DNA of 64,000 bases from Campanula takesimana (Eukaryota; Streptophyta; Magnoliopsida; Asterales; Campanulaceae), in NCBI GenBank assembly GCA_026119855.1, contig JAOWBW010000282.1, forward strand, positions 62,001 to 126,000, given 5' to 3'. Position numbers and translations under genes: made by a program. Of the stretch, positions 26,219 to 40,400 are shown piece by piece; position 1 is the stretch's first letter; each line of letters begins with the position of its first letter. Below the pieces are notes generated by a model. It saw only the letters and a program-made list of their open reading frames with translations, did no database searches and was not told the DNA's origin.

Positions 26219-26254
26219 GTGCGGTCGCCTAAAATGTCCTGTGCGGTCGCACAC
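26219..26254. repeat. Palindrome pair in Gypsy-2 copy 1
   Basis: GCGGTCGC cores start at 26221 and 26243, 22 bp apart. The second pair seen in copy 2 is missing through a short deletion. Confidence 0.9.
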
Positions 26255-27261
26255 AAGCAGGTCTTCATTTCTTTCCCAGGTTAAGAAATTTCCCGTCCCA
26301 AGCGTAGGAGTAACTTTTATTAACTCTTAGGCAATACCCAAAACATTATTTCAGGCTCAATTCATTTCTTTTACCGTCCCCTAAATAATAGGACAATTTC
26401 CTTTCATTCCATTTCAATATTTCACCGTCCCCAAAAGTATAAGTACAATTTTATTTTATACTAATATACCCATCTAGGGATACTTCCATTCATTTCCCCG
26501 TACCACAAATAATGGTACGATTTTTCTAATAATATTTAAATCAAGTTACTATTTTACCGTCTCACGAATAGGAGTGCAATTTTTCTAACTTTCCCAGACA
26601 CTATTTGCAAGTCTAATTCATTCGTGTTTTCATACGAATACTCCCTTTGTCCCAATTTAACAAGTATCACAAAAATTGCTCAAAACACAATTTTAACAAG
26701 AACAAGTAGCGGGAATAACATATATGCATGTTATTACAAGTAAGGGGGAGCTAATAACTTACCTAGTCAAAAATCAAGTTGACCCAAATTAATTTCTGAT
26801 CGGTCTGGAACGCTCTATTCAACGCCACGAACATTTATCCGGGACCAGAATCACGAACAGATGAATAATTAAGCTCGAGGAGTCGAGAATAGGAAGAATC
26901 CTAAACCTAGCTTTTTCACCCAGAGAGAGCGTAAGAAATTTGGGGAGAAAATGAATCTCAGATAAAGGCAAACCCACTTGATATACTTCAACTATCCAAG
27001 AATTGCAACTAGGCCCCTCAAGTTCTAACTTTGACAAAAAGGCCCCTAAACTTTCAACTTTGACATTTAACCACCTTAATTTTCTAAAGTAATTAAATAA
27101 TTAACTCAAATAAAATAGCATATAAATATGCTAGCCAAGAATTTAACAAGCAAGTCAAGAATTTAACAAATAAGTCAAATATTTAACAAGATTAAGGATG
27201 GGCGTTACACTATTATTTTCTTGGGATATTGCTTGGGTGTTGGAGGGTCAATTCCACAACA

Positions 27262-27821
27262 CCATTGAGCCAAAGGCTCATCGGCAGAGATGCTCAACTA
27301 TAGTTGAATAAGTCTTTTATATTCTGAAACGGGTCTCAAAAATTGGTTCCCCTCTCTTCCGTCCATAGGAAACAAATTATTTACTCTCATAATTAAACTC
27401 GTCTCATACATGAGACGTTCTCACACTTTGTTGAATTGTATTTGCTTCATCATTTTGAGCTCGAGATGTTATTAAGTTAAACTAAATGAAACTTCTGCCA
27501 TTTTTAAACACTTGCATTTATATTAAAAAGTAATATCACTAATACTCAACAAAACTCTCACTAGCACTCATAACACCACCACTAACACTAAAAAAAGTTT
27601 AAATCAGCGATGCAAGTGTGAGTGATCAAGAGTGGACGTACATGTGTTTTGGGAGTACATAGTGGATGGGAAGGGGTCACTTGACCTCCTTAATTTTTTG
27701 AAATGTCATTCTAGTAATTTTTAAATTTTATAATATATACTAAAATTATTATTTTTGTCAATTTCGACCTTCTTCACGTGTAGTAAGTTTTGCACTATAA
27801 TACTATTTTCTCAACCTTTGT
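27262..27821. other. Intergenic sequence between two LTR elements
   Basis: No coding region is seen and no element could be assigned. The stretch is AT-rich with a short inverted string around CTCATACATGAGACG (27397-27411). It is probably host DNA in which Copia C and Gypsy-1 sit next to each other. The last five bases, TTTGT, are the Gypsy-1 target duplication. Confidence 0.5.
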
Positions 27822-30318
27822 TGTAACAACCCCAAAACCCGTCCCTATTTATTTTATATTTTTGGAAATTTTAATTTGAACTTATGTGTGCATTTTATGT
27901 GTTAGAAAATATTTTTATGACTTGCATATATTATTTGAGCATATGTGGTAGTTAAAGTGTTAGTAGAAATTTTGTTAAAAAGAATAAATGAGTTAGTTGA
28001 AACTTTAAGGTCCAAAGTGTAACTTTAAAGCTTGGGGGTTTAGTTGTTAGAAATGAAAGTAGAAGGACCTTAATGGGTTACTATATATATATAAGTAATG
28101 CATACTTATCTTCATTTTCTTTCCTTCTCTGCGTAGTCACTATACACACACACACACACACACTAAAATTACTCCCTCTGGTTCATGAACATTCAAGGTA
28201 AGTTTCATCCTATTTTAATTTCTATCTTTTTAATTACTTATCCGTTTTAAAAACTAATTATATAAAAATGATCAGGGCGTTGAGTAGGTCATTTCTACCC
28301 GATCAAATATTATTTCTGCGATACTTTTTCCGGAAAACAGGTAAGTTACTAATTCCACTTAAATAGTAAAATGGTCATATATTTGCTATATGTGTGATAT
28401 GTGGTGAAATTATTGTGAAAGGGATTTATTTGTTATACTTGTTTATTTGGGACAAAGGGAGTATAATTATACTGGGTAAGTGACTTGGTTTGTATGCAAG
28501 TATGTATATGGAGTATGTTTATATACCTAAGAATGTAGTATAAGTGTTTGAAAGTATACTACTACTCGTGGGACGGTAAAATATTAACTTGAGTTAAATG
28601 TTAAATAAGTATATTATAAAAATTATACTATTATTCGTGGGATGGGGAAATGAATGAAAGTATCCCAAAGTGGGTATATTAGTATATTAGAAAAATTATA
28701 CTTATACTGGTGGAACGGTGAAACGAAGGGAGTATAATTTATTTTGGTTTTGGCAATAACTTCGTCATCCGGACTCCGTTTTGAACGTGTAAACTATCGT
28801 TGGAAAGATCTTTTCGAGTACTATGAAATGGTTCTATTGACCGCATGGTTCCAGATCATAATGGTTGTCTTTTTGTTGAGGTTTAAGATCAATGTGTAGT
28901 CTCGGTCTAGGTTCCGTAGTACTATTCTAGTTGACTTAGTTGGGCACCGTGGAACACTCTAGTGTTTGTTAATAGTTCCTATGTGAACAAATGAGTTGGG
29001 ATGTGGAATTTAACTAAGTATTAAATGGGTATTATGGAACATCTTTTTGATGTGTTTTGGATTAATTGTGAATGGGTGCAAGCTTGTGAGGTGACTTAAT
29101 GTCATTAATAAAGGATTGTGTTGTGACCTAATGTCAATGTTGTGAACTCTTTTATGAGTAACGTGTTTGCATCTTTTGAAGTGTTTGGCTTGGTTCCTTA
29201 TTTTAGAATCATTGCCCTAGTTGTTGTTGTTTAGCAAGTATTTAATATTGTGCTTTCGTGTAAAGTCCAGCTGGTCTTGTGTTGTTGAGTCGGGCAGTGG
29301 AAAAATTATAGGGGTACAAGTTAAGTTCCCTATAAGGTTTTCCATTGGTACCTTGAGTCGGGCAGTGGGAGAATTATAGTGGCACACAAGTCAAGTTCAC
29401 TATAAGGTTGTCCACTGGTACCTTTATCCTCAGTCCAGATTGGCCTTGGATGGGATGAACTCGCTCCCTTGCGTGAGCATTTAGGGGTATGACTTTGTGT
29501 CATTTTCACCCGCTATTGTTGTTGTTGTGTTATATGGTTCCGGAACCTGCTTCAGCTATTGATGCTGCCCCGTTGTTACTTTGGTTCTATTGGTTATGGT
29601 TTGGTTTTCGGGATCCCGGCTTCAGCTATTTATGCTGCTCAGATGGTTTTCTCAATTGGTTTTCTCAGATGGTTATGTTACTTCGGTAAACCTTGGCTTG
29701 GTATTCTCGTAGGAGTGTTTACTCCTACACTATGTGTTGTATGATGAGTTGGTCGTTATTTCCAACCGATATGGGACGGTTGGCGATAGGGAGCCTCTCA
29801 TGTTATGTGCTATATGCTATATGATTATTTGTTAATATTGTTTCTTTATGATTATCATATCAGCATGTAACGTAGTTGCATTTTAGTAGCTTACTGAGAT
29901 TCATTCTCACCCCATATTTGTTTACTGTTTTAGATAAAAGCAAGTCCAGGGGATAGGACACTTTGGTACGGGAGGACGTTGAAAGTGGTAAGAGTTGGGT
30001 TTTGTTTTGTCAAGGTTACATTACATAAATGTATAACCTTTTGGGTAGAGTTTCCTTGACTTCATCATCTTGTAACACCTATATTTTGGATAATGTTGGT
30101 GTGAGTACATTTGTATAAAGGTTTGTAAGCCTTCGAGCTAAATAGTTTCGTTTGTGAAATTTTGTTTGAAAGTCAGTGGAAGTCTTTGAACTTCATGTGT
30201 GGATTTGTTAAACTTTATGAAAGTATATTTCAAAAAAATTTCTAAAGGTGTTTTATAACGTCTTCCAATCGTGTCCCGAGCGTGGGGCCAAGTAGGACCA
30301 CGGGTCTGTGGCGCGACA
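27822..30318 (+). repeat. Gypsy-1 5' LTR
   Basis: This 2,497-bp LTR starts TGTAACAACCCC and ends GCGCGACA two bases before the primer site. It contains a TATA-like CTATATATATATAAG (about 28081-28095) followed by a CA microsatellite (about 28143-28163). It also contains a duplicated hairpin-forming unit (29285-29423) and a second diverged duplication around GCTTCAGCTATT (about 29551 and 29620). Confidence 0.9.
29285..29423 (+). repeat. Duplicated 69-bp hairpin unit in the Gypsy-1 LTR
   Basis: Two diverged tandem copies begin TGAGTCGGGCAGTGG and end near GGTACCT. Within each, CAGTGG...TTATAG is roughly complementary to CTATAAGG...CCA(C/T)TG, so each unit can fold on itself. The inverted copy in the 3' LTR (about 52985-53120) keeps the structure. 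Confidence 0.75.
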
Positions 30319-30320
30319 GT

Positions 30321-30332
30321 TGGTATCAGAGC
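30321..30332 (+). promoter_or_regulatory. Gypsy-1 primer-binding site
   Basis: TGGTATCAGAGC, complementary to initiator Met-tRNA, lies two bases after the LTR end and sets the plus orientation of the element. Confidence 0.95.
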
Positions 30333-30760
30333 CTGGTTGTAGATGGTCTAGAATGACTTAGTGACCTAGGAGGGTAGTTGGGTAGAGAGTGAGTAACGTT
30401 GAGTGTTTTATGCAGGTAATCACTGGAAATGGTTGGGACATAAGGAGATCAGTCGGGGCCTTCAGGGCTGGGTAATGCTAGACAAGAGGTTCGAACAATG
30501 TTCCAAGGTATGTTTGAAACTGTAATGAAAAAAATTGACGATATAGTGGAGCATAAAAGCAAGGTTGAAGCCTCAGATGTGACAAAACAAGGAGAACAGT
30601 TAAAACCTCAAACCCCAGCTTGGTGATAGTAGGAAATCTATTCAAGGGCCACATAATAGAAGAAATCAAGGTAAACGAGTATGTAGCTATTGTCGGAAGG
30701 AAGGACATTCTGAGGAGATGTTGGAAGAAACAAGCTAAATGTATGAGATGTGGTCAGCTG
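30333..30760 (+). pseudogene. Gypsy-1 gag remnant, 5' part
   Basis: The sequence is degraded. A recognisable first zinc-knuckle reading 'CSYCRKEGH' (about 30682-30708) and the start of a second, 'CMRCGQ', run up to the Gypsy-2 insertion at 30760/30761. Most of the capsid region is absent or unrecognisable. Confidence 0.7.
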
Positions 30761-33617
30761 TGACACGCCCCAAATCCCGGGATTCCCTAATAGAACCTCG
30801 AACCTGGTGCGCGTAACTAACAAGAAACAAGAACTAACGGGAAACAGGAACAATACCTGTTAGAAACAAAACTGACATGATATATATACTCAAGAGTAGG
30901 GAGCTAAGATAGCTCACACGAGTTCTAGACCAAGAAAATTAAAACCAAACAAGGTTACAAACAGCGGAAGACATGCCTAGCAAATAAGCTGGCATCAAGA
31001 ACTGTCTAAGGACAACAAATACTACCCCAATACAAGCCCAGAGTTTAATTAACTCATACAAGATCGTCCTTACCAAAATATAAAAGGACACTAACTTCGA
31101 ACAAGAATATCCTGCTGAGTAAGTTCCCAGCTAAGTCGAGCCTCACTGCGTACTATCCCCTGCTTTCCTTGGGGGGGGGAACAATTAAACAAATAAAGGG
31201 TGAGATAAATCTCAGTAAGCTATTAACATGCAATTATATGTCAGGTTATCATGCAATACAAGTAGATACTCAAGTAATCATATATCAAGTATCATCAAGT
31301 AACAAGTATAAGAGAGGCTAAGCCAACTCAACAAGTAATCAAGCTCAATATATGATCAGGTAACAAGTAGTCAAGTAGTGTGAGAGGCTAGACCAACTCA
31401 CAAGATGCACATAGGCCTATCACGCATTGTACCTGAATCCTTCCTTATTCCTCCCAAGAATACCATTTGTTGTCGATGCTTTTCTAGCTGAGGACAACCA
31501 AGAACAGGAACAAGAGACTGCTGTGCAGTATATAAGAAGACCTGGTAACCAGTGTCATCCACAAGAACAAGATCCATGAGGTGAACAGGACAGGAGTTAG
31601 CATTCACTTAGGTCAGGCTTATTGCTCCAACCAAGGAAGCTATGCCCTTACTATGGCCGGTAGTAAGGGGTCAGGCGGAAATACATAGGGACCCGATTGT
31701 CACTTAAGCCCCGGCTCTCGCGACAAGCGTGAACCTATATATTTTCGAACAAGCAAGGAGAACCAGCTGGACTCACACAAGAATGTACAAGTAGATATTT
31801 ACTTGAACTAGGAGAACAGAACTCAGTCCCTTATTAGTGGACTATTCTTTATGCACCATGTAATCATGTATCATGTGCTCACGAGAATATGCACCATGTA
31901 ATTATGTATCATGTGCTCACGAGAATATGCACCATGTAATTATGTATCATGTGCTTACGAGAATACAAGTACACGTACGCAATTATTGTGAATATAAACC
32001 AAGATAACACTGGCACATAAGGTGTCCATGTAACACGATCAATCCAAGTAAGAGTCCATTAATAACAGACTTCAGTCAAGTAGTAGGGTATATCACTTTG
32101 TCACATGCCAAGTTTGCACGTACATATTTATGTCACGTTTAACACATTAAGGTGTCTATCACGATACCCTTACTATCAAGTAGAGCCCAATACCTTAGAC
32201 TCTAAACACGTAATAGAATAGGTCACATCATACCTAGTCACAGTCATATCTCACGTATATGTATCGTTAATAATCGAATACATTTTCTAACACATATTGT
32301 GTTCTGTAGTTACTCTTATTAACTTAAATCGTAGTATTCACGATTATATGAATTATCTTCATATTACACTAGTCCCTATTTTCTTTAGGAACCATTTCAA
32401 GACAAGATATCTTCTTTATTCTTTATATACTTCATTGAGTATAAACACGATTAAAACCAATCACTAGCACTTTAGTGTTTGTTCATAACACTTACAATAC
32501 ACACGTATCAAGTTCAAGTATGTAATAGAGTTAATCATTCTCTATCTAGCTCCATAACCCAATTCTTTGGTTATTCATGTCATGTATCAAATAATCAAGA
32601 AGCTACATTCTATCAAGTATTTGCATATACACATCAAGAATCTTTCAAGCATACTCATGTAATTTCAAGCATCAAGACAATCAAGACAGTCAAGACTTTT
32701 ACAAGATTTTATCATCTTGTATCCAAGTTCTCAATCCATTTTCTTGGATGGTTAAACATGTACAAGAGTTAATTAACTTATACTTAAGTTATCAATCCAA
32801 CTCTTTGGTTATTTAAGACAAGTACAAAATTTACTCATCTTATATTCACGTTTTAATTAAGAAGATGAGCTATACATCTCCCAATCAAGTTCACGATCCT
32901 ATTCCTAGGATATTTAAGTTCAAGGCATAGCTTTAATGCCCTTAAGTTGTACAATCTTTAGATTCAAGACACGTAGAAGAGTCCTTACTCTTACACTCAA
33001 GTTCAAGTTCAGAAGATGAATTATACATCTTACTCGTACAAGTTTTCAAATCCTTTTCTTAGGACATTCAAGCTCAAGACATTAGTTGGTGCCCCTAAGG
33101 TACACAAACATTAACTTCAAGACACATAAAAGAGTTTCTACTCTTATACTCAAGTTATCATTTAATTATGATTCAAGTCCACATTTTATTTGTTCACAAA
33201 GGGACTATTTTTCAGTACTAGAGTGTTCTACAACACTCATCTAGGCCATCTAGGGTAGTACCCTAAACCTAGACCAAGAATACTTTGAGTTCAAATTAAG
33301 TAAATGAGCTATACCACTCATACCTACAAGTTCATAATCCCCTACATAGGATATTCAATCTCAAGTCATTGTTTTAATGCCCCTAAGGTGCACAATCATT
33401 AGTTCTAAGACAAGCATAACACATAAGTGCTTGTTCATAGCACTTTCAAGACATATAAAAGAGTTGTTACTCTTATACTTAAGTTCTCATTTGAGTTCTA
33501 TAAGTGTCCATGTACAAGACTAAGTTCTCATTTTAATTAAATGAGTATTCATGTTTAAGACCAAGTTCTGATGCCCCTAAGGTGTCACAACACTTGCTAG
33601 GACATCTTATACTAAGG

Positions 33618-33624
33618 TTATATA
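33618..33624 (-). promoter_or_regulatory. TATA-like box of the Gypsy-2 LTR
   Basis: On the minus strand the sequence reads GGTATATAACC. In element orientation it lies about 66-170 bp downstream of the palindrome tetrad. A core-promoter role is inferred from sequence and position. Confidence 0.5.
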
Positions 33625-33687
33625 CCTTAACTAGAGTTACTTCTAACTTATACAAACTTTAAACAACATTTTGTTTTTCAGGTAACT

Positions 33688-33797
33688 GTGCGGTCGCCTA
33701 AAATGTCATGTGCGGTCGCACACAAGCAGGTCCATTCCTTTGAAAAACCTTTCAGAAAGATGGGCGGTCGCCCAAGGGTTTTTGTGCGGTCGCACAA
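33688..33797. repeat. Complete palindrome tetrad in the Gypsy-2 LTR
   Basis: GCGGTCGC cores start at 33690, 33712, 33764 and 33786, with spacings of 22, 52 and 22 bp. Extended forms are TGTGCGGTCGCACA and TGGGCGGTCGCCCA. Copies 3-5 retain three cores (spacing 52 and 22) because the first pair has collapsed to one. Confidence 0.92.
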
Positions 33798-34798
33798 AGT
33801 ACCAAAATGCGAAATTTTCATTTCTTTCCCGGTTAAGAAATCTCCGTCCCAAACGTAGGAGTATACTTTCTAACACTCCCTAACATTCTCAGGAGTATAC
33901 TAACAAGTTTAGAAATCCTATTTCAAGCCCAATTCATTTCTTTTACCGTCCCATAAATAATAAATAATAGGACAATTTTCTTTTTTTCCATTTCAATATT
34001 TCACCGTCCCCAAAAGTATAAGTACAATTTTATTTTATACTACTATATCCATTTAGGGATACTTCCATTCATTTCCCCGTACCACAAATAATGGTACAAT
34101 TTTTCTAATAATATCTAAATCAAGTTACTATTTTACCGTCTCACGAATAGGAGTGTAATTATACTAACTCTACAGCATATACTAACATGCTTAGAATCTT
34201 GTTTCAAGTCATTTCATTTACCAAGTCTGAGACTACTCCCTTTGTACCAAATTTACAAGTATCACAAAAATTGCTTAAAACACAATTTTAACAAGAACAA
34301 GTAGCGGGAATAACATATATGCATGTTATTACAAGTAAGGGAGAGCTAATAACTTACCTAGTCAAAAATAAAGTTGAACCAAATAAATTTCTGATCGGTC
34401 TGGAACGCTCTATTCAACGCCACGAATATTTATCCGGGACCGGAATCACGAACAGAGGGATAATTAAGCTCGAGGAGTCGAGAATAGGAAGAATCCTAAA
34501 CCTTCTTTATGAAACAGAGAGAGTACGAGAATGATGAAGAATGAATTGCCTTTCACAGGCAAACAACAAGATATACTTCAACTATCCAAGAATTGCAGCT
34601 AGGCCCCTCAAGTTCTAACTTTGACAAAAAGGCCCCTAAACTTTCAACTTTGACATTTAACCACCTTAATTTTCTAAAGTAATTAAATAATTAACTCAAA
34701 TAAAATAGCATATAAATATGCTATCCAAGAATTTAACAAGCAAGTCAAGAATTTAACAAATAAGTCAAATATTTAACAAGATTAAGGATGGCGTTACA

Positions 34799-35087
34799 AG
34801 TTGGGTCATTTTCAGAAGGATTGCCCTAGATTTAGAGTACAAGCATCAGGAAGTGCAGTTGGGTCTTTTCAGGGCCAAAAGAGGGATGCTTCAGGGAAGG
34901 TTAAGGTACAAGGTAGTGTTTCTGCCATCAATCAACAACAGATTTCAGATCCTTCTAATGTGATTGGAGGTATAATCTCTATGTCTAGTTTGAGAGCACA
35001 TACACTTGTAGACCCTGGCTCTTCGCATCCTTGTGTGTCTGTGCATTTTGCTTCTCGATTGCTTGTGTCTCCTGAGTCTCTACCTTA
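34799..35087 (+). pseudogene. Gypsy-1 gag/protease remnant, 3' part
   Basis: It resumes the second zinc knuckle after the solo LTR ('GHFQKDCP'). It then continues through a linker to a retropepsin-like segment 'HTLVDPGSSH', where the usual D-T/S-G active site reads D-P-G. A stop follows at 35086. Confidence 0.75.
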
Positions 35088-37475
35088 GGTGTTAGAGGTG
35101 TCTATTTTAAGGGGAAGTGTTTGGTGATTGATAGAGTGTTGTGCACTTGTGATGTGCAAATTTGTGAGCATGTTTTACTTGCTGGTTTAGTTATTTTGCC
35201 ATAGCAAGATTTTGATATTATTGTGGTGGAGTTTTATATGCTAGTGTGCTTTAATTAAGCATGGTAGATATATGTGTTTAGCATTCATGCTACTTATGCA
35301 TTAAAGTCTGAATTTTTTTTATCACAAGGTTATGCCTGGTATTTGGTTTATGGGGTTGGCGGTAGAGTGTTTATAGCTAAACTAGAGATTGTACTCTTCC
35401 TTTGTGGGATGCATCAGTATTGGTTATTATGAAAAGGTATGGTACTTTGCGATTGTATATTGAATACTAAGAGTTCAACCAGATGGCTATAACGAATCAT
35501 CACGTGTTATCTTATATGGGTGATATATTTGATTAACTTCAGAGATCAGTGGTTGACTTGAAGTGATTATCATTAGTTGAAATTTTGAGTTGAGTATATT
35601 TTAAAAATGGTTTTTCATACCAGGTATGGGCATCATAAATTGTGGTCATAGTGTTTGAGTTAACAACTACTTCAGGGGAATTGTTGGATATGCTGAGTTG
35701 TATTTGTAGCCGTAATTGGATTGCTTTGTGAGAGGCAACAGTTGTGAAATCAAGGCATTATGTCTTCTTGTTAGAGGATATATTATTTTGAGGAAGTTTC
35801 AACTCAGACATGGTTATTGATTCCTTAAATATGGAAGCAACAGTAATTGGAAAAATCCTACTTCAGTAGCAGAGGTATGTAACTTGTTGAGATTGGCATA
35901 TGGTTAGAGATTCATTGATGGATTTCTAAGGTAGCTACACAGTTAACTATATGACACAGGAAGATACACTTTCTCGATGGATTGGTAAGAGTGAAACGAG
36001 TTTTAATTGTTGAAACGAGAGTTGATGACAACTTCAGTATTGATATTGCTTAATGGATTTGACTAGTATTACAGTTATCTAGAGGATATGATCAGTGTTA
36101 CTATTTTCTAGTGGATATGTCGAATTTTACCATTATAGTGGATCTGATAAATTTATTATTCATGGTGATGCCTTAAAGAGTGATTGAGATGTTCATCGCT
36201 TCAGAATTGTATGGTAACAATGAGTGCTTTGAGAAGATTGATTCCTTATGAACAAAATTATCCTACCTATAACTTGAGATTTATTGCGATTATATATCCA
36301 TGGCATTTGCGAATGACTTTCATAGAGACATATTAAAGTGTTTACCAACCATGAGAATTGAAGTATTGGGTTTTTTCAAAGAGAGTTACACATGAGATAA
36401 TGCATGTTGAGTACCATGTTATATCATCCGGGAAAGGTAATGTGTTAGAGGATACATTGACTTATAGTTCATGTTTGATAAAACTAAATGGGGAATGTTA
36501 GAGGAATTAACATTTTGGAGTCTTTGTGAGTCGAGACATGTGATGATTTTGCGATTGTGGAAGCTTTAGGTTTCTACTCTATTGAATGATTTCAACTATA
36601 GAAAATTACTAATGGAATGAATGATGATAGACAGCACGACTTTGTTCGTTGCTAGTGATGGAACTTTAACTTTGTAGCAGAGTATGTAGTTGACACTTAG
36701 TGGAACCAACATGCATAACGGAATTCAACTACAGATACTTGAAGAGATACACAAGACCAATTTAATTATGAATCCAAGTAAATGTAGAGTATTGAGATAA
36801 ATTTGAAGAGTTACATTTGATTTGTTTGACACGAGAAATTCTATGCATTCAACTAAGTCCTTGAGCTGTGAATAATCTGAAAGTAAAATATCAGTGATCA
36901 GTTGGCTTGTCACAAGCCTTTGAAATTTCTGAGTGGATATGAATCTATTGCGAAAGGTTTCATTGAAGGGGTTACACTGAATAGATGAGATCAATGATGT
37001 TGATTGATAGCGGATTGATTACCAAGTTTTCTCACCTTACCTATTTTGAGGATATAAATGTTATTTCCAGTTGTTACTTATTTGTTCAGAAGATAGTTCG
37101 ATTTCATGGGATGCCTACGAGCATGGTATTAGATATGGGTACTTCATTTACATCTTGATTTTAGTAAGTAATTCAGAAGGCTTTGAATTCAGAATTGAGA
37201 TTTAGTACGGGTTTTCATCCTCAGACAGATGGCCAGTTAGAAAGAACCATTCAGATTCTCGAGGATATGTTGACAACTTGTTCAGTTGATTCTTAGAATT
37301 CGTGGGATATACCTCTACTTCTCGTGGAGTTTGCTTAATATATCAATTATTTTGAGATATGGGGAAGAGTTAGAGATCGGGCTAGTATTCCTTCTCTTGA
37401 CAAGATTCATAATGTGTTCCATGTTTCGATGCTTCGAAAGTATCCTTAGTTGTTTGATTCGTTTGGTAAGTTATC
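35088..37475 (+). pseudogene. Gypsy-1 pol, heavily decayed
   Basis: Only islands can be read between many stops and shifts. They are an RT fragment resembling '..F.TRYGH...' near 35613-35650, an integrase stretch 'FHGMPTSMVLD' (37100-37133), 'GFHPQTDGQLERTIQILEDML' (about 37210-37272), and the chromovirus-like C-terminal 'HNVFHVSMLRKY' (37409-37445). Total length is well below a full pol. The Gypsy-2 array interrupts it just before the polypurine tract. Confidence 0.8.
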
Positions 37476-40400
37476 TGACACGCCCCAAGTCCCGGGATTC
37501 CCTAATAGAACCTCGAACCTGGTGCGTGTAATTAACAAGAAACAAGAAACTAACGGGAAACAGGAACAATACCTGTTAAAAACAAAACTGACATGATATA
37601 TATACTCAAGAGTAGGGAGCTAAGATAGCTCACACGAGTTCTAGACCAAGAAAATTAAAACCAAAATGGTTACATACAGCGGAAGACATGCCTAGCAAAT
37701 AAGCTGGCATCAAGAACTATCTAAGGACAACAACTACTACCCCAATACAAGCCCAGAGTTTATTAACTCATACAAGATCGTCCTTACCAAAATTATAAAA
37801 GGACACTAACTTCGAACAAGAATATCCTGCTGAGTAAATTCCCAGCTAAGTCGAGCCTCACTGTGTATTATCCCCTGCTTTCCTGGGGGGGGGGAAACAA
37901 TTAAACAAATAAAGGGTGAGATAAATCTCAGTAAGCTATTAACATGCAATTATATGTCATGTTATCATGCAATACCAGTAGATACTCAACTAAACATATA
38001 TCAAGTATCATCAAGTAACAAGTATAGGAGAGGCTAAGCCAACTCAACAAGTAATCAAGCTCAAGATATGATCAGGTAACAAGTAGTCAAGTAGTGCGAG
38101 AGGCTAGACCAGCTCACAAGATGCACATAGGCCTATCACACATTGTACCTGAATCCTTCCTTATTCCTCCCAAGAATACCATTTGTTGTCGATGCTTTTC
38201 TAGCTGAGGACAACCAAGAACAGGAACAAGAGACTGCTGTGCAGTATATAAGAAGACCTGGTAACCAGTGTCATCCACAAGAACAAGATCCATGAGGTGA
38301 ACAGGACAGGAGTTAGCATTCACTTAGGTCAGGCTTATTGCTCCAACCAAGGAAGCTATGCCCTTACTATGGCCGGTAGTAAGGGGTCAGGCGGAAATAC
38401 ATAGGGACCCGATTGTCACTTAAACCCCAGCTCTCGCGACAAGCGTGAACCTATATATTTTCGAACAAGCAAGGAGAACCAGCTGGACTCACACAAGAAT
38501 GTACAAGTAGATATTTACTTGAACTACGAGAACAGAACTCAGTCCCTTATTAGTGGACTATTCTTTATGCACCATGTAATCATGTATCATGTGCTCACGA
38601 GAATATGCACCATATAATTATGTATCATGTGCTCACGATATTATGCACCATGTAATCATGTATCATGTGCTCACGAGAATACAAGTACACGTACTCAATT
38701 ATTGCGAATACCAATCAAGTTCAACTATGGCACGTAAGTGTCCATGTAACACGATCAATCCAAGTTAGGGTCTATTAATAACAGACCTCAATCACGTAGT
38801 AGGGTATATCACTTTGTCACATGCCAAGTTTGCACGTACGTATTCATATCACGTTTAACACATTAAAGTGTCTATCACGATACCCTTACTACCAAGTAGA
38901 GCCCAATACCTTAGACTCTAAACACGTAGTAGAATAGGTCACATCATACCTAATCACGGTCATATCTCACGTATATGTATCGTTAGTAATCGAATACATT
39001 TTCTAACACATATTGTGTTATGTAGTTATTCTTATTACTTAAATCGTAGTATTCACGATTATATGAATTATCTTCATATTATACTAGTCCCTATTTTCTT
39101 TAGGAACCCATTTCAAGACAAGATATCTTCTTTATATTTTATATACTTCATTGAGTATATACACGATTAAAAACTAAATCATTTACACTTTAGTGCTTAT
39201 TTATAGCACTTCCAATATACACGTATCAAGTTCAAGTATGTAATAGAGTTAATCATTCTCTATCTAGTTCCATAACCCAATTCTTTGGTTATTCATGTCA
39301 TGTACCAATCAATCAAGAAGCCACATTCTATCAAGTAAATATATGCAAGATTTGCATATACACATCAAGAATCTTTCAAGTTTATTACCATACTCATGTA
39401 ATGGTTTCAAGACATTCAAGACTTTCAAGACAATCAAGACAGTCAAGACTTTTACAAGATTTTATCATCTTGTATCCAAGTTCTCAATCCATTTTCTTGG
39501 ATGGTTAAACATGTACAAGAGTTAATTAACTTATACTTAAGTTATCAATCCAACTCTTTGGTTATTTAAGACAAGTACAAAATTTACTCATCTTATATTC
39601 ACGTTTTAATTAAGAAGATGAGCTATACATCTCCCAATCAAGTTCACGATCCTATTCCTAGGGTATTCAAGTTCAAGGCATAGCTTTAATGCCCTTAAGT
39701 TGTACAATCTTTAGATTCAAGACACGTAGAAGAGTCCTTACTCTTACACTCAAGTTCAAGTTCAGAAGATGAATTATACATCTTACTCGTACAAGTTTTC
39801 AAATCCTTTTCTTAGGACATTCAAGCTCAAGACATTAGTTGGTGCCCCTAAGGTACACAAACATTAACTTCAAGACACATAAAAGAGTTACTACTCTTAT
39901 ATCGAAGTTATCATTTAATTATGATTCAAGTCCACATTTCATTTGTTCACAAAGGGACTATTTTCAGTACTAGAGTGTTCTACAACACTTATCTAGGCCA
40001 TCTAGGGTAGTACCCTAAACCTAGACCAAGAATACTTCGAGTTCAAATTAAGTAAATGAGCTAGACAACTCATACTTACGAGTTCTTAATCCCCTACATA
40101 GGATATTCAATCTCAAGTCATTGTTTTAATGCCCCTAAGGTGCACAATCATTGGCTTCACGACAAGTATAACACATAAGTGCTTGTTCATAGCACTTTCA
40201 AGACATATAAAAGAGTTGTTACTCTTATACTTAAGTTCTCATTTGAGTTCTATAAGTGTCCATGTACAAGACTAAGTTCTCATTTTAATTCAATGAGTAT
40301 TACACGTTTAAACCAAGTTCTGATGCCCCTAAGGTGTCACAACACTTGCTAGGACATCTTATACTAAGGTTATATACCTTAACTAGAGTTACTTCTAACT

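Larger units (their letters stand above)
21740..27209 (-). mobile_element. Gypsy-2 solo LTR, copy 1
   Basis: It starts TGACACGCCC and ends GGGCGTTACA (TG...CA) and is flanked by exact 5-bp duplications CTATT (21735-21739, 27210-27214). It has no internal domain, so it is a solo LTR. Net length is about 4.0 kb after subtracting Copia E. Orientation follows from the full copies at 37476-52126. Short open frames in it recur in every LTR copy and look like chance. In this copy a deletion removed two of the four palindromes. Confidence 0.92.
21291..27261 (+). repeat. Copia C 3' LTR, split by a nested gypsy solo LTR
   Basis: The LTR starts TGTTGGAATAG at 21291. It is interrupted at 21739/21740 and resumes at 27215, ending in CCACAACA at 27261, for about 500 bp of LTR in all. 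A TATA-like box CTATATAAG lies at 21564-21572. Four GCGATCGC/GCGGTCGC palindromes occupy 21374-21475, upstream of it. The target duplication CTATT flanks the inserted Gypsy-2 copy. Confidence 0.85.
30761..34798 (-). mobile_element. Gypsy-2 solo LTR, copy 2
   Basis: This 4,038-bp solo LTR (TGACACGCCC...GGCGTTACA) is inserted inside the second gag zinc knuckle of Gypsy-1. Target duplications are AGCTG (30756-30760) and AGTTG (34799-34803), differing at one base, so it is older than copies 3-5. It keeps all four palindromes. Confidence 0.92.
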